From Komagataella phaffii GS115 (taxonomy: Eukaryota > Ascomycota > Pichiomycetes > Pichiales > Pichiaceae), in contig NC_012964.1 in NCBI RefSeq assembly GCF_000027005.1, forward strand, positions 1,426,001 to 1,490,000: 64,000 nt of DNA, in the 5' to 3' direction. The notes beneath the pieces were generated by a model. It saw only the letters and a list, made by a program, of their open reading frames with translations, did no database searches and was not told the DNA's origin. How positions within the stretch are numbered: the first letter of the stretch is position 1; every line of letters starts with the position of its first letter. Positions 29,597 through 41,183 of the stretch are shown here, piece after piece. Made by a program: the position numbers and the translations under genes.

Positions 29597-30718
29597 ATGA
29601 AACTTGCATTAATCCTGGCGTTTCTCTTTTTGAATAGAATCTCATGCTTATTCATCCCAAACCAGACGATTTTAACCGGAGAATCTATACAAGATGAACA
29701 GTCGCTAATTCAAAATACTACCTTTTTGTTAGCCAGTGACAATATTTCTTGGAGCTTTCTACAACTAGTTGGGTCTCACGACTTGATACTACCAATAGAA
29801 GAAGTAGACACGTTGCTACTACCATCTTTAGGAAAGATAACTCTTGCAAGGGAGGCCCTAGAACATACCATGATTATCGACTTAACGATTCGCTTGCAAT
29901 TAACTAGCTGCATTCGAACCATAATGCTTACTATATTCCTGCAAGAACCAGTGCTCACCAATTCTTCACTAAGTACGTCAGATACTAGACAACTGATTTA
30001 TCAGCAACAGACAATTAAAATTGATGACATGATAGTATTCTTTTTACCAACTCGAATGCAAAAAATTCATAGGCAAAATTCACACAACAATGAAATTAGT
30101 ATTTCTATACTACTTAAACAACGTAGACGTTCAAGAACTCAGCCTTTCTTTGAAGGACAGAAAGCCGTGAGAAAGTCCGATTTTGGGGCACCATTACCAG
30201 TAGATTCATTCAAGGCTCCTCCTTCAGTGGTAAAAGATTTATTTGAAGATATAAGAGTGAAACCGAAGAACGATGAAACCAATGAATTTCATGAAAAGTT
30301 AGCTTGCAGACTGGATGATTTCTTTAATCAGCTTAAAGGCGTTGAATTCATAATATTGTTATACTTTGATGACAATGAGCACGACACCTCAAAGTGCCCT
30401 GTTCCCAAGCATTATGACCATGTAATTCATCAAAATATTTCTTCTCATTCATTGCTTGAGAACTCAAAATATGACCGAGTATCTTCAACAGATTTCCGAT
30501 TAATTAACGCAAAAGCTTATTGGATAAACACAGAAAAGACAATCAAGCGACGTGAATTAAGTGAGGTTCGAATTGAGGGAGTAGCAGCCTCTAATGCAAC
30601 CTTTGTTCCTACTACAATCGCAAATTCTGCTGAAATCCGTGACTGCGTGAAGTTAACGTGGCACAATGTCTTACATCATAGCATTTTTGGTAGACCCACA
30701 AACTTCTGTCACAGCTGA
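29597..30718 (+). CDS. Unrecognised secretory-pathway protein
   Basis: I do not recognise this 373-residue protein. It opens with a good signal peptide (MKLALILAFLFLNRISCL, cleavage near residue 18) and has about six N-glycosylation sequons (Asn22, Asn40, Asn49 and three later). There is no second strong membrane segment and no GPI-type C-terminus. A Leu/Ile-rich N-terminal half (DLTIRLQLTSCIRTIMLTIF) is followed by a basic stretch QRRRSRTQPF near residue 175 that could be a processing site. The C-terminal half contains a few Cys (KLACRLDD, SKCPVPKH, RDCVKL, NFCHS). Codon use looks like its neighbours. Secretion or ER-lumen residence is inferred from the N-terminus alone. Confidence 0.65.
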   Translation: MKLALILAFLFLNRISCLFIPNQTILTGESIQDEQSLIQNTTFLLASDNISWSFLQLVGSHDLILPIEEVDTLLLPSLGKITLAREALEHTMIIDLTIRLQLTSCIRTIMLTIFLQEPVLTNSSLSTSDTRQLIYQQQTIKIDDMIVFFLPTRMQKIHRQNSHNNEISISILLKQRRRSRTQPFFEGQKAVRKSDFGAPLPVDSFKAPPSVVKDLFEDIRVKPKNDETNEFHEKLACRLDDFFNQLKGVEFIILLYFDDNEHDTSKCPVPKHYDHVIHQNISSHSLLENSKYDRVSSTDFRLINAKAYWINTEKTIKRRELSEVRIEGVAASNATFVPTTIANSAEIRDCVKLTWHNVLHHSIFGRPTNFCHS

Positions 30719-30941
30719 TGTTTGTTCATACGAGACAGGGACAATTCGGCATAGATTCGATCGTATATTCAAGTTGGGCCTACCTTCAGGCATGTAAGAT
30801 TTACTTCTCAATTTTCAATTTTCTCGATTCATTTTTCCATATACATTATATCGTTGGATTCAAAAAACGAAACTGAGAGTAGTGAATATATTGGTCACTC
30901 CTACAATATATGGTACAAAATGAATTCTCAATCCCCCGAAG

Positions 30942-33140
30942 CTAGTTCCATCTAACGTCTTGTTTTCGATCAGAATCGTAGCCATGATATGAAGTATCTT
31001 GGTAAAAGACATTATTTGGTCTTGTAAGACTGCCCATAGAACCTTCCATAGCACTAGTCATTTGATGAGGTTCTGTATTGCTGGAGAATGAGTTCCGGTT
31101 ACTATTCTGAGCTAAGTTATCGTAAGATGCGTTTTTGTTACGTCTGTGGTATTTTTCGGATGTACTAGATTCGTCATCCACCATATTCAGCTGGTTGTAA
31201 ATACCAGAGTCCCTATGACCACTCATTGCAGCGACACCCAGTGCTTGCAATTCTGTATCGTTGTTATTTAAACCTGAGGGCCCACCGTCTGTGGTTCTTG
31301 GGATAAAGGAAACACGGTCGTCTTTCATTGGCTGATAGCGAGTGTCTGGATTCTTACGGACCAAAGCTAATGCACACGTCACTATGGTCATAATCAGAAG
31401 AATAAGAGCACATACAGCATTAACAACAAAATACACTATGGCTGCAACGGAGGACACAACATCTGGTTGGTTGAAGATTTTGGAAAAAAACAAAAAGAAA
31501 ATTGAGTTCAAAACTCCTACCACGGAAATGAATATGTTCAGCGCGTTGGTTCTCTTATCCATATAAGGTCTTAACCAGCATAGGCCAATAAAGTACAGTG
31601 TTTCTAGGGCAAAAACAAGTGCTGCCTGGACTTTTCCATGCGCCTGTAATATGGCGATAAAAAACGACCTCAAAAATGTGTATACTAACAGCACAAGGAC
31701 CCAATAATATTTGTCCGCCCTGAATTGCACATAGAGGAACCCAAATTTATTGAGAATTTTTGCATCTCCGAACAAAAGGTATGCTGGATTCTTATAGTTT
31801 CGAATTGAACTTCTTCCTGTCAAAACAACCTTAACTGCGCTCTGCAGAAGGAGTACAAACAACCCGAGGAATAAAACAACGGCAACTACAACTGTTCCCA
31901 CAGAATCAGTGACTGTCCATTGCCATAGACAAAGCAGTGATACTTGAGGGAATGAGAGAAGAGCTAGACGATACAACGAACCCTTAGTAATAGTGCTCCA
32001 GTTTGCACGATATTCGCCAAACTTGCCTTGATGCATTGCTCCAAAATAAATCAGTAGTTCAACAATCGCTTTGAACACGAATAGAAGGAAAGTAAGTATC
32101 ACCACAAAGAATATAAGGAATATTATTCCCGTCATAAACAAGTCGGTAATTTCAATATTGGCTAAGTAGGCAACACGCTGAATTCCCCGCAGAACTAAAA
32201 TTTTCGAGTTGAACGCACCAGATCTTTCATCAGTGGTATAAAGAGACGAGTCTTGAATCATATCATAATTACTTCTTTTGATGATATTATTAGCAGCAGC
32301 TAAATAACCGAAGGATCTCTTTACCATTTTTTGCACGCTGATAGAAATAACGTGCTTATTTTTGATAATTGCAGTAGACTCTCCGCCTGTGCTCTGAACG
32401 TACCAATTGGAAATACTCTGAACAACTCTTGAATAGATAATACCCATGGACCACTGAAAGTTTTGAGCCCAAGAAGCTGCGATTGGTGGAACGCGGTTTA
32501 CTGCCATCATGGCCGTGATGGCAATACTTTGAAAGTAGATAAATAATGACAAAGAATTGGAAGCGATATGGGCTGCCGTATTGGAATGCCCAACAATGGA
32601 AATAACACCAGATGTAATTAGACCTAAGCCTGAAATTGCGGCAATAGGCCAGGCAGCATACTTGGTTTGGACAGTTTTTCCATTCGACAGCAGAGCCTCA
32701 ACACAAGCAACCGGAGTGTCAGTTGAGTTCGAATAAGCAATAACGCGTACACGAGCATCAAGATCTGGAATCGTATATGCAATTCCAGGCACTTGCGACG
32801 TGATGGATGTGCTGAGTGTATAAGATGAATCCACATCTATATGTCCAGCTGCAAGGGGGCATATGGTAGGAAGATTAAGATCACAAATACTCAGATGCTC
32901 ATTGACAATGGTTATCCCATATACTATAACCTCAATTTCAGCCTCAACGTATCCCGATATAGTAGAAATTGCAGTAATTTCAAAATCCACAATACCACTA
33001 TCACGATTGTATTTAACATCGAAATAAGATGCTGTCAACCCAGAGTTCTCCATGCAAGTTAACAAGGAGGTGGACTGGATAAAACCACCAGCTAGTACAG
33101 AGGTAAAAAAGTAGATAAGCAATCCTACCAGCAAAATCAT
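30942..33140 (-). CDS. FLC/TRP-like membrane protein (putative FAD/ion transporter)
   Basis: A 732-residue polytopic protein of the fungal FLC family (S. cerevisiae Flc1-3 and YOR365C, related to Pkd2/TRP channels). These were linked to FAD import into the ER, calcium homeostasis and cell-wall maintenance. A signal peptide (residues 1-17) precedes a lumenal ML-like domain (about 18-150) with paired cysteines (LLTCMENSG, SICDLNLPTICPLA, VACVEAL). About nine membrane segments lie between 165 and 600, including PIAAISGLGLITSGVISIV, the large helices near 350-380 and LYFIGLCWLRPYMDKR. The tail (about 610-732) is cytosolic, Ser/Asn-rich and likely phosphorylated. I cannot assign one particular paralogue. 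It is divergent from ACS1. Confidence 0.9.
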   Translation of the reverse strand: MILLVGLLIYFFTSVLAGGFIQSTSLLTCMENSGLTASYFDVKYNRDSGIVDFEITAISTISGYVEAEIEVIVYGITIVNEHLSICDLNLPTICPLAAGHIDVDSSYTLSTSITSQVPGIAYTIPDLDARVRVIAYSNSTDTPVACVEALLSNGKTVQTKYAAWPIAAISGLGLITSGVISIVGHSNTAAHIASNSLSLFIYFQSIAITAMMAVNRVPPIAASWAQNFQWSMGIIYSRVVQSISNWYVQSTGGESTAIIKNKHVISISVQKMVKRSFGYLAAANNIIKRSNYDMIQDSSLYTTDERSGAFNSKILVLRGIQRVAYLANIEITDLFMTGIIFLIFFVVILTFLLFVFKAIVELLIYFGAMHQGKFGEYRANWSTITKGSLYRLALLSFPQVSLLCLWQWTVTDSVGTVVVAVVLFLGLFVLLLQSAVKVVLTGRSSIRNYKNPAYLLFGDAKILNKFGFLYVQFRADKYYWVLVLLVYTFLRSFFIAILQAHGKVQAALVFALETLYFIGLCWLRPYMDKRTNALNIFISVVGVLNSIFFLFFSKIFNQPDVVSSVAAIVYFVVNAVCALILLIMTIVTCALALVRKNPDTRYQPMKDDRVSFIPRTTDGGPSGLNNNDTELQALGVAAMSGHRDSGIYNQLNMVDDESSTSEKYHRRNKNASYDNLAQNSNRNSFSSNTEPHQMTSAMEGSMGSLTRPNNVFYQDTSYHGYDSDRKQDVRWN

Positions 33141-33863
33141 CTGGCTCAGCGGTTATGTTGGTTAGGGTCTAAGTTTTGACCAATTTGCTTGTATGTGCGT
33201 TAAAAATAGGACAGTTGGGGGACAATAGCGCGACTGGATTTGGTAGACAGGGCTTGGTTGAAGGTTGACAATTGACCAACCAAGCAATACCGGTAGTGGG
33301 CAAATGAAAAAAGACCACCATCCGCCATCCGACAGCACACTACCGTCATCCCCTCTTCCGTAAGACCAAAACATCATTCTCTCTTCCCCTCCTAGGTTGG
33401 TGATTCGCGACCCATTCCTCAACTCCAGAGTTGTTCATTTTACAATGGGGAAGTGGGATATGATTTCGTTCCTCAATTGACTTATTTGTCATGCTTTTTC
33501 GGAGCTTGAAGCATATCGGTCTCTGTACCCTGAGCCTTTCGCATTAGTCGGAGTGCGGATATGTTATGGGTCAGGGTCTGTATCTTGAATTATTGTAAAA
33601 TTGAAAGAAAGGATCTAAGGATTGTTTTTCCCTTTGAATGTGTATCTTAAGAAATTGAGTTTCACCAGCGTGTTGTTTACTACCAGCGTCTCTCTTCTGT
33701 GTGATGGCCATACTATACTACATACCACTTTACTCCATTTCCGATAATAAGTTTCACTTCATCGTCTTTACCTCCTTGACTCCGTGCGGCTCCAACTCTA
33801 AATCTATTAGATGATCATGAGGGGCAGCATTTCTCGTAATATCCCACAGAGATACGTCAAATC

Positions 33864-33874
33864 CCATTGTTCCG
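33864..33874 (+). promoter_or_regulatory. Candidate carbon-source responsive element upstream of ACS1
   Basis: CCATTGTTCCG matches the Cat8/Sip4 consensus CCRTYSRNCCG at ten of eleven positions, with a mismatch at position 7. It lies about 256 bp before the ACS1 ATG. Acetyl-CoA synthetase genes are known Cat8 targets. Confidence 0.4.
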
Positions 33875-34023
33875 GGTATATGCCCTCAGTAAAGACATGG
33901 CGTCCAGCATCTTGTACTCACATCTCGTTTGAGCGGGTGACGGGAGGGGTATATGCATCTATTTTTCTTGAGTCTTGACTCTGAAGTAGGTCTCGTACAA
34001 TATGTGACGGAGAGCATTCGTGT

Positions 34024-34031
34024 TATAAAAA
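34024..34031 (+). promoter_or_regulatory. TATA box of ACS1
   Basis: TATAAAAA lies about 100 bp upstream of the ACS1 ATG, ahead of a CT-rich tract, the usual arrangement for a strongly expressed, regulated yeast gene. Confidence 0.6.
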
Positions 34032-34129
34032 GGTAAGAATGGTCCCCCATTTTCTTCTTTCTTTCTTTCTTTCTACTATCTTTATAAAGTTTTTTTTTAC
34101 AAAGGATACGACTTAGTTGTTGATCAATT

Positions 34130-36136
34130 ATGCCATTAGATAACGAACACTTACTTCATGAAAATTCCATTGACCCACCAAAGGGATTCTTTGAAAGACA
34201 CCCTGGAACTCCTAATATACCAGGCGGTTGGGAAGAATACTTGAAGCTGTACAATCAGTCCATCGAGAACCCCTCAAAGTTTTTTGGAGAAAAAGCAAAG
34301 GAATTCTTGTCATGGGCTACTCCTTTCACTGACGCTCGTTACCCACCTGGTAATGGATTTCAGAATGGTGACTCCGCCGCTTGGTTTCTGAATGGTGAGT
34401 TGAACGCGTCGTACAACTGTGTTGATAGACATGCTTTAAAGAATCCAGACAAACCTGCCATTATTTATGAGGCTGATGAACCTAATCAAGGCCGTACGGT
34501 TACCTATGGAGAGTTGCTGAAGGATGTTTGTCGAATTGCCCAAGTATTGACTGACCTGGGTGTGAAAAAGGGTGACACTGTTGCTGTTTACCTGCCTATG
34601 GTTCCAGAAGCTATCACCACTTTATTGGCTATCGTTAGAATCGGTGCTATCCACTCTGTTGTCTTCGCAGGTTTTTCAGCTGGTTCTCTACGTGATCGTA
34701 TATTGGATGCTGATTCTAGAATTGTTATCACTTCTGATGAATCTCTGAGAGGTGGGAAGATCATCGAGACTAAGAAGATTGTTGACGAGGCTCTGAAGTC
34801 TTGCCCAGATGTTCGTAATGTGCTGGTCTTCAAAAGAACAGGTACACCACATCTTCCATGGGTTGAGGGTCGTGATCTTTGGTGGCACGAGGAAATCATT
34901 AAGCATGTTCCGTACTCTCCCCCAGTGAATGTTAGATCTGAAGATACTTCATTTTTGCTTTACACTTCTGGCTCTACCGGAAAGCCTAAAGGTATCCAGC
35001 ATTCAACTGCTGGCTACTTACTGGGAGCTCTTTTGACCACCAAGTATGTCTTTGATGTTCAGGGTGATGATATTTTATTCACTGCTGGTGATGTGGGCTG
35101 GATCACAGGGCATTCTTATGTAGTTTACGGTCCACTTTTAAACGGGGCTACGACAGTTGTTTTTGAGGGCACCCCAGCTTACCCAGACTATTCACGTTAT
35201 TGGGATATCGTTGACAAACACAAAGTTACTCAGTTTTATGTAGCACCAACTGCTCTTAGGTTGCTGAAGAGAGCTGGTAGCAAGTATGTCCAGAATCATG
35301 ATTTGTCTTCAATCAGGGTTTTGGGTTCCGTTGGTGAACCTATAGCCGCTGAAGTTTGGGAATGGTACAACGAGTATGTTGGAAGAGGAAAAGCTCATAT
35401 TTGTGATACGTATTGGCAAACAGAGACTGGTTCTCACATTATTGCTCCAATAGCTGGTGTGTCAAAGACCAAACCAGGTTCAGCATCTTTCCCCTTCTTC
35501 GGTATTGATCCGGTTATTCTAGATGCTACTACTGGAGAGGAACTCAAAGGTAATAATGTTGAAGGTGTTTTGGCTATCAGAAATCCATGGCCATCTATGG
35601 CTAGAACAGTCTGGAAGGACTACAACCGTTTCCTGGATACATATCTCAGGCCATATGAAGGTTATTACTTCACTGGTGATGGAGCTGCCAGAGATCAGGA
35701 AGGATTTTATTGGGTTCTGGGTAGAGTTGATGATGTTGTTAATGTGTCAGGTCACAGATTGTCTACTGCCGAGATTGAAAGCGCTCTAATCGAACACAAT
35801 TTGGTAGGAGAGTCTGCTGTCGTCGGATTCCCTGACGAGCTGACTGGTTCTGCTGTGGCCGCGTTTGTGTCTTTGAAGAAGGACGTCGACAATCCAGCGG
35901 AAGTGAAAAAGGAGTTAATCCTTACTGTCAGAAAAGAGATTGGACCATTCGCTGCACCTAAACTCATCATCTTGGTAAGTGATCTTCCAAAGACCAGATC
36001 AGGTAAGATAATGAGACGTATTCTCAGAAAGGTTTTGGCTGGAGAGGAAGACTCTCTGGGCGACATTTCAACTCTTTCAAACCCTTCGATTGTGGAAGAG
36101 ATAATCTCTACCGTTAAAAGGGATGCCCGCAAATGA
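34130..36136 (+). CDS. ACS1: Acetyl-CoA synthetase
   Basis: A 668-residue adenylate-forming enzyme that converts acetate, ATP and CoA to acetyl-CoA for growth on ethanol and acetate and for histone acetylation. Motifs in order are [14 protein letters not shown] at the N-terminus, [28 protein letters not shown] (phosphate loop), [18 protein letters not shown], the hinge [13 protein letters not shown] and TRSGKIMRR with catalytic Lys626. The length fits Acs2-type enzymes (683 in S. cerevisiae) rather than the longer Acs1 (713). The symbol ACS1 follows my memory of Komagataella naming for a chromosome 2 gene and should be treated as a label. A strong promoter layout and a Cat8-type site lie upstream. 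Confidence 0.94.
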   Translation: MPLDNEHLLHENSIDPPKGFFERHPGTPNIPGGWEEYLKLYNQSIENPSKFFGEKAKEFLSWATPFTDARYPPGNGFQNGDSAAWFLNGELNASYNCVDRHALKNPDKPAIIYEADEPNQGRTVTYGELLKDVCRIAQVLTDLGVKKGDTVAVYLPMVPEAITTLLAIVRIGAIHSVVFAGFSAGSLRDRILDADSRIVITSDESLRGGKIIETKKIVDEALKSCPDVRNVLVFKRTGTPHLPWVEGRDLWWHEEIIKHVPYSPPVNVRSEDTSFLLYTSGSTGKPKGIQHSTAGYLLGALLTTKYVFDVQGDDILFTAGDVGWITGHSYVVYGPLLNGATTVVFEGTPAYPDYSRYWDIVDKHKVTQFYVAPTALRLLKRAGSKYVQNHDLSSIRVLGSVGEPIAAEVWEWYNEYVGRGKAHICDTYWQTETGSHIIAPIAGVSKTKPGSASFPFFGIDPVILDATTGEELKGNNVEGVLAIRNPWPSMARTVWKDYNRFLDTYLRPYEGYYFTGDGAARDQEGFYWVLGRVDDVVNVSGHRLSTAEIESALIEHNLVGESAVVGFPDELTGSAVAAFVSLKKDVDNPAEVKKELILTVRKEIGPFAAPKLIILVSDLPKTRSGKIMRRILRKVLAGEEDSLGDISTLSNPSIVEEIISTVKRDARK

Positions 36137-36447
36137 GCATCTGATTAGGACTTACACTTCTATTTCACATATCTATTTTATTATCGTGAAGCAGTAGTCA
36201 AATATGTAGTATAGTTTTATTAGTTTACCTTATCGCTACTATTGCTATTTTGGGAGGAAGCCTCGAAGACACCATACCTACCACCTTGGGAGAACTTTTT
36301 CTCACACATAGATAGTTCAGTATTTGGTAAATGTGAACTAGGTTTACCTTCGTTTCAACAAATCAGAAAACGTTGCAGTTTCATAGTGGGACTAGTAGCA
36401 TTTTGTATGAGGGGTGATCATTTATCAAAGCTATTTCACAGCCTAGA
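36137..36447. other. Intergenic region ACS1 to REV1
   Basis: 311 bp between two co-oriented genes: the ACS1 3' UTR and REV1 promoter. An out-of-frame ORF at 36242-36451 overlaps the REV1 ATG and is not conserved. Confidence 0.4.
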
Positions 36448-39324
36448 ATGAATAAGAATTCAAATTCACAACCCAAGTCAAACGAGCAAGAAATCGGAGA
36501 TTCAACATTTGAAGCCTTTAATGGAACATTTTCCTCAACACAATTCTCTAATGATAATCTTGTTGAAGATCCCAGTTTTGATGACTTGGCCAAAGATGAG
36601 TTTATGGAATGTGACGACATTTCGCCACCAAGAAAGACACCTTTTTTAAACGATACAAAATCGCAAGGCACATTAGACGCATCCCTCACTGAATTAGTCG
36701 ACCAACAACCTGATCATAAAGAAACAAAGGAACTGAAATTTGGAGATTATGAAACCTATTTCTATCACAAGAAATTAAAGCAGCAGGAGAAAGATGATCA
36801 GTATGTACAGTGGCGCACAAAGAATTCAAACCAGTTTCCTCCCATTTTTTCTAATTGTGTGATCTATGTTAACGGAAGGACAGATCCAGATATAACCCAG
36901 CTCCATAGAATGATTATTTTGCATGGAGGAGTATTCTTGAATTATCTTGGTGCTAAGTCTAATGCCACTCATGTGATTGCCTCCAACATTACTCCAAGAA
37001 AGATAATAGAGTTCAAAAACTTCAAAGTAATTAAACCAGAATGGATTACTGATAGTATAAAGGAGAAGAAGATTCTGGATTGGACCAAATACACTCTATT
37101 CAGTCCACAGTATGATCAAAAGGTTTTGGAATCAGATCGTGAATTGAAGGAAAAAAGCCTACCACTCAATAGACCGATTGATGCTACACATCCAGAGTTT
37201 TTAAAATTTTTCTTTGAGAACTCCAGATTACATCATTTGTCCACTTGGAAAGCAGATTTGAGGGAAAAATTTCAGCAAGAAGCTTTGAGAGCTAGTAAAG
37301 TATCTCAAACACTCAGAACGAAGCCAAAGATAATTATGCATATCGATTTTGACTGCTTCTTTGCGGCAGTCTCGGCTTTATCTCATCCCGATATTGATTT
37401 TGCAAATGAACCTATTGCTGTAAGTCACGGTGGAAAGGGCTCTTCTGATGTATCCAGTTGCAATTATGCTGCTAGAAAGTTTGGTGTTTCTAATGGAATG
37501 TGGGTTAACAGAGCTCTAGAACTTTGCCCGGAGCTTAAGATTCTAGACTATGACTTCAAATTATATGAGGAGAAGTCAAAAATTTTTTATGAAGAGCTGA
37601 CTAGGATAGAACCGGATTGTATTTTTCCCGTTTCTGTAGACGAAGCCTTGATTGGGCTATCATCAATCGATGACGAAGAATCTACGTTACTGAATATATG
37701 TGAAAAACTTAGGAACAAAATTTACGTGTTAACTGGCTGTACAGTTAGTATTGGTGCTTCCTATAACGTTTTACTTGCCAAACTCTGCCTTCGAAAGGCT
37801 AAACCAAATGGAATTTTTTTCTTCTTCCAGCCTAATAATGTTGGAAATTTTCTTAAAAATATTCCAGTGAAACAGCTACCTGGTATTGGACGCAAAATAG
37901 AGGATAGGCTTTCAAATCATCTAAACAAAGGTTCTAAAGAAACTGTAACTATTTCTAATTTGAGTTCGGTATCTAGAGACACAATGGTCAAGTTTTTTGG
38001 TATTAAAACTGGCACGAAGTTGTTTGGCTACTGTCAAGGTTTAGATGATACTGATATTGACATCTCTAAAAATCCTTCCAAGTTCATACGGAAAAGTATT
38101 TCTATCGATGTAAATTGGGGAATAAGATTTGAAAAGCAGACTCAGGTTGATGAGTTTTTAAGTCGGGTAGCTGACCATATTTGTCAAAGACTACTCAGAT
38201 TAGGATTTGTGGGCGCTCGGTTAATGCTCAAACTTGCAAGGAGAACGAAGGGAGCTCCAATAGATCCTCCAAAATACCTTGGAATGGGCCTATGTGACTT
38301 TTTATCAAAAAGTACCAACTTAGGAGCACCAACAAGAGAGGTTGGTCTAATAGCCACAGAGTTGAAATCATTATACCGCATAATTGGGGTTGCAATTGCT
38401 GATCTCAGAGGTGTTTCTGTGACCATTAGTGAACTGCAAAAGTGTGATAGTGACGCAACTTCAGCTGTGGACCAAAAGCAATTACAATTCGAAGCCAAAA
38501 AGCCTAAAGAAAAAAAAGTGCAAGGCATCGAACAGAATGTACTCAAAGGTGGTTCTGTTTTCCCTCACTACTCTCCAGCAAAAGAAACTTTACAAAAACT
38601 TCTGCAGAAGCATCTTGTAGATCTTGACGCCTTCAAAGCTTTGCCTAACGAGTTTCAGCAAGAAATTAAACTTGAACTAGAGAGACGTAGTGTTGAGCAG
38701 TTATTTGAGAAAAGTCCAAAAAAGAATCGCAATCGCAATTGTCTACTTCAAAATAGATCTCTCAAAAAGATTGGTAAAGTGCGGCCAGAAACCCAGAACA
38801 AGAGGATTGATCTAATTAGTAACCAAAGAACATTAAACAAACTAACGTTGAATATTCCAATTGAAAATTTAGGGGATTCTGTAATTCACCAGAAGACTGA
38901 ACTAAGTGGTTTAACTATGGAGGGACAGAAAACCCTTGTGAACTCCTACTGGGCTTCCGAGAAAACGAAGACGTTCAACAAGCACTACAATTTAGGCATT
39001 CAGACATTCTATGAGTTCGAAGATTGGAAAAATCTCTTGAAAGATTGGGTTCGGTTCAGTTTTGAAAATGAAAACGAGAAGCCAATCGGTATTCATGAGA
39101 ATGACCTAGATGTCTTTTACGGTTTCATTCACAAATTAATCCTGAATGAAAAGATTTATGAAGTGTTGTCACTAGCAGATATCATAACCTGTAGTTTAAA
39201 CTCAAGCGAGTTAGTTGACAATGATACTAACAATGAGAGTGATTGGCGAAAGATTAGAGGAGAGCTATTAAATATGCTCAAAACCAACCTAGTCCAAAAG
39301 GGCGCATGTATTGACACTACTTAA
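36448..39324 (+). CDS. REV1: Translesion deoxycytidyl transferase
   Basis: A 958-residue Y-family polymerase that inserts dCMP opposite abasic sites and scaffolds polymerase zeta in mutagenic bypass. A BRCT domain lies at about residues 128-217 ([44 protein letters not shown]). The catalytic core starts at [12 protein letters not shown] with Asp300, then [23 protein letters not shown] with Asp398/Glu399, and the helix-hairpin-helix KQLPGIGRK. The little-finger domain and a C-terminal region with ubiquitin-binding and interaction helices follow ([19 protein letters not shown] near 735 looks like a UBM). The length is close to S. cerevisiae Rev1 (985). Its stop codon overlaps that of the convergent pyruvate kinase gene. 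Confidence 0.95.
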   Translation: MNKNSNSQPKSNEQEIGDSTFEAFNGTFSSTQFSNDNLVEDPSFDDLAKDEFMECDDISPPRKTPFLNDTKSQGTLDASLTELVDQQPDHKETKELKFGDYETYFYHKKLKQQEKDDQYVQWRTKNSNQFPPIFSNCVIYVNGRTDPDITQLHRMIILHGGVFLNYLGAKSNATHVIASNITPRKIIEFKNFKVIKPEWITDSIKEKKILDWTKYTLFSPQYDQKVLESDRELKEKSLPLNRPIDATHPEFLKFFFENSRLHHLSTWKADLREKFQQEALRASKVSQTLRTKPKIIMHIDFDCFFAAVSALSHPDIDFANEPIAVSHGGKGSSDVSSCNYAARKFGVSNGMWVNRALELCPELKILDYDFKLYEEKSKIFYEELTRIEPDCIFPVSVDEALIGLSSIDDEESTLLNICEKLRNKIYVLTGCTVSIGASYNVLLAKLCLRKAKPNGIFFFFQPNNVGNFLKNIPVKQLPGIGRKIEDRLSNHLNKGSKETVTISNLSSVSRDTMVKFFGIKTGTKLFGYCQGLDDTDIDISKNPSKFIRKSISIDVNWGIRFEKQTQVDEFLSRVADHICQRLLRLGFVGARLMLKLARRTKGAPIDPPKYLGMGLCDFLSKSTNLGAPTREVGLIATELKSLYRIIGVAIADLRGVSVTISELQKCDSDATSAVDQKQLQFEAKKPKEKKVQGIEQNVLKGGSVFPHYSPAKETLQKLLQKHLVDLDAFKALPNEFQQEIKLELERRSVEQLFEKSPKKNRNRNCLLQNRSLKKIGKVRPETQNKRIDLISNQRTLNKLTLNIPIENLGDSVIHQKTELSGLTMEGQKTLVNSYWASEKTKTFNKHYNLGIQTFYEFEDWKNLLKDWVRFSFENENEKPIGIHENDLDVFYGFIHKLILNEKIYEVLSLADIITCSLNSSELVDNDTNNESDWRKIRGELLNMLKTNLVQKGACIDTT

Positions 39325-40838
39325 GCAAAAACAACGCGCATAGTATTGGTGTGACCCAGTCCCTTGGTCCACCCCTGTACTGCAACGATAGCATCACCTT
39401 TTTTCAATATTCCCATGCCAATGGCTTCAGTGATGGCATATTGTAAACGTTCTTCAACATCTTGTTGCCAGTTATCATTAACTTCCTGTTTATAGATGAA
39501 TGGATATACTCCACGATAGAGATGAGAATATCTTGCTGCCTCATCATTTCTGGTTACCATAAGGATTGGGCAATTCGGTCTATACTTAGAAATCATTCTT
39601 GCTGAAGTTCCTGAAGTAGAAAGCACAACAATGGCCTTGGCATTTTGTTCAAAGTGAGCAGAAACAGCGGCAATAGCAATAGTTTCAACTGTGTTAATAA
39701 GACCACGAGCAAGATCCTTGATTTCGTTGTAGTGTGGAAGGTAAGCAATAGCTGACTCTGCAATTAGAGCAGTGTGGTGCATCATAGCAACAGCCTCATG
39801 AGGGTAGTTTCCCTTGGCAGTTTCCCCGGATAACATCACACAATCGGCGCCATCCAAAATAGCATTTCCAACGTCCGAAACCTCGGCTCTTGTTGGCCTA
39901 GGATTGTAAGTCATAGATTCTAACATTTGGGTAGCACAGATTACGGGTTTACCTGCCAGATTGCACTTGGCAATCAATTGCTTCTGAACAACAAATACCT
40001 GAGGTGCAGGGATTTCAATACCTAGATCTCCTCTAGCGACCATGACACCATCAGTGACTTCCAGGATTTCATCAAAATTGTTAACTCCTTGCTGGTTCTC
40101 AATCTTAGCAATAATCTGGATCTGTTTGCCATCTTCTCCGAGAACATGGCGAATCTCCTTGATATCATTAGCACAACGAATGAAGGATGCAAATACCATG
40201 TTGACTTTGTTTTTCACACCAAACCTCAGATCTTGCTTGTCTTTTTCACTAAGAGCTGGCAAGTCCACGTCTGTGTTAGGTAAATTGACACCTTTATGGG
40301 ATGAAATTGCACCAGCATTGATAGATCTGACTTTGAGAGTGTTTTCATCAACGACTTCTAAAACTTCAAATGAAAGAACACCATCATCCACATAAATAAT
40401 CTTTCCAGGTTCAATAACCTTTGTAATGTTCTTATAATCAATGAACATCACTTTGTCATCGCTAGACTTTGCGAAAGACAAATCTGTGGTGAATATCATT
40501 TCATGTCCCATAGGAATTGCATAATCTGTTTCACCTTTGGTAGTTCCTGTTCTGATTTCAGGACCCTTGGTGTCCAAAGCAATTGCAAGCGGTCTACCAG
40601 GATATATTTCCTCTGATTTTCTGGCATTGTCCACAACTGATTGATGGTACTCGTAAGAACCATGAGAGAAGTTCATTCTAACAATATTAAGCCCAGCCTG
40701 TCTCAGACTGACAAGTACTTCTGGACTGTTAGTCTTAGGACCAATCGTACCAATAATGGAAGATCGGCGAAGATTGCGCTCTGGAGTGGATGATACATCC
40801 AGTTTGGATAGCCATCCAAGTTTTGAAGAAGTTGACAT
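39321..40838 (-). CDS. CDC19: Pyruvate kinase
   Basis: A 505-residue glycolytic enzyme that converts phosphoenolpyruvate and ADP to pyruvate and ATP in the cytosol. Blocks seen are [42 protein letters not shown], the active-site [23 protein letters not shown] and the allosteric C-domain with [20 protein letters not shown]. The length is almost the same as S. cerevisiae Cdc19/Pyk1 (500), and only one such gene is expected in this yeast. The ATG at 40838 sits about 66 bp downstream of a TATATATA element, as expected for a highly expressed gene. Its stop codon overlaps that of REV1. Confidence 0.97.
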   Translation of the reverse strand: MSTSSKLGWLSKLDVSSTPERNLRRSSIIGTIGPKTNSPEVLVSLRQAGLNIVRMNFSHGSYEYHQSVVDNARKSEEIYPGRPLAIALDTKGPEIRTGTTKGETDYAIPMGHEMIFTTDLSFAKSSDDKVMFIDYKNITKVIEPGKIIYVDDGVLSFEVLEVVDENTLKVRSINAGAISSHKGVNLPNTDVDLPALSEKDKQDLRFGVKNKVNMVFASFIRCANDIKEIRHVLGEDGKQIQIIAKIENQQGVNNFDEILEVTDGVMVARGDLGIEIPAPQVFVVQKQLIAKCNLAGKPVICATQMLESMTYNPRPTRAEVSDVGNAILDGADCVMLSGETAKGNYPHEAVAMMHHTALIAESAIAYLPHYNEIKDLARGLINTVETIAIAAVSAHFEQNAKAIVVLSTSGTSARMISKYRPNCPILMVTRNDEAARYSHLYRGVYPFIYKQEVNDNWQQDVEERLQYAITEAIGMGILKKGDAIVAVQGWTKGLGHTNTMRVVFA

Positions 40839-41183
40839 TGGATTGATTTCAGTTAAAAAAAAGTCTAAAACAATTTACTGTACATGAACGGTCGCCTGCT
40901 AGGTTATATATACCTATTACAGCAAAGTTGGATGCCATTAAATTTTGATCAGGGGACGACATTCTAGGGGAACGGTTAAGAAGCGTCCGTCCCCACGCCC
41001 TATACAATCTCAGCACAAAAGGTTTCATTCCGCAAATGATGGTGGGAGACCGGAGTAATAGTTCACTCGTGGAAAACCCTCATCCTTGAATGTGAAAAAC
41101 GTACGGAACCTCTGATCCGATTTGGTTTAGTTTAAACAATTTCTTTAGAACCCCGAGCGGAATACAGTATCCCGCACACTGAA
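40839..41183. promoter_or_regulatory. Pyruvate kinase promoter and URK1 3' flank
   Basis: 345 bp between two minus-strand genes. Apart from the TATA element at 40905-40912 I see no named activator site. Confidence 0.45.
40905..40912 (-). promoter_or_regulatory. TATA element of pyruvate kinase gene
   Basis: A TATATATA run, 66-74 bp upstream of the ATG on the minus strand, inside a short promoter. Confidence 0.55.

Larger units (their letters stand above)
33141..34129. promoter_or_regulatory. Divergent intergenic region FLC-like gene / ACS1
   Basis: At 989 bp this is the largest gene-free stretch. On the ACS1 side there is a TATA box TATAAAAA at 34024-34031 and a pyrimidine (TTTC) repeat at about 34056-34074, followed by a poly-T leader. 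One 10-of-11 match to the carbon-source responsive element lies at 33864-33874. Short CGG-containing direct repeats occur near 33320. No ORF of note was found. Confidence 0.6.

Noticed and set aside
33318..33332. CATCCGCCATCCG direct repeat as a Cat8 site pair upstream of ACS1
   Set aside because: Neither strand fits the 11-bp carbon-source element without core mismatches, and it lies more than 790 bp from ACS1.
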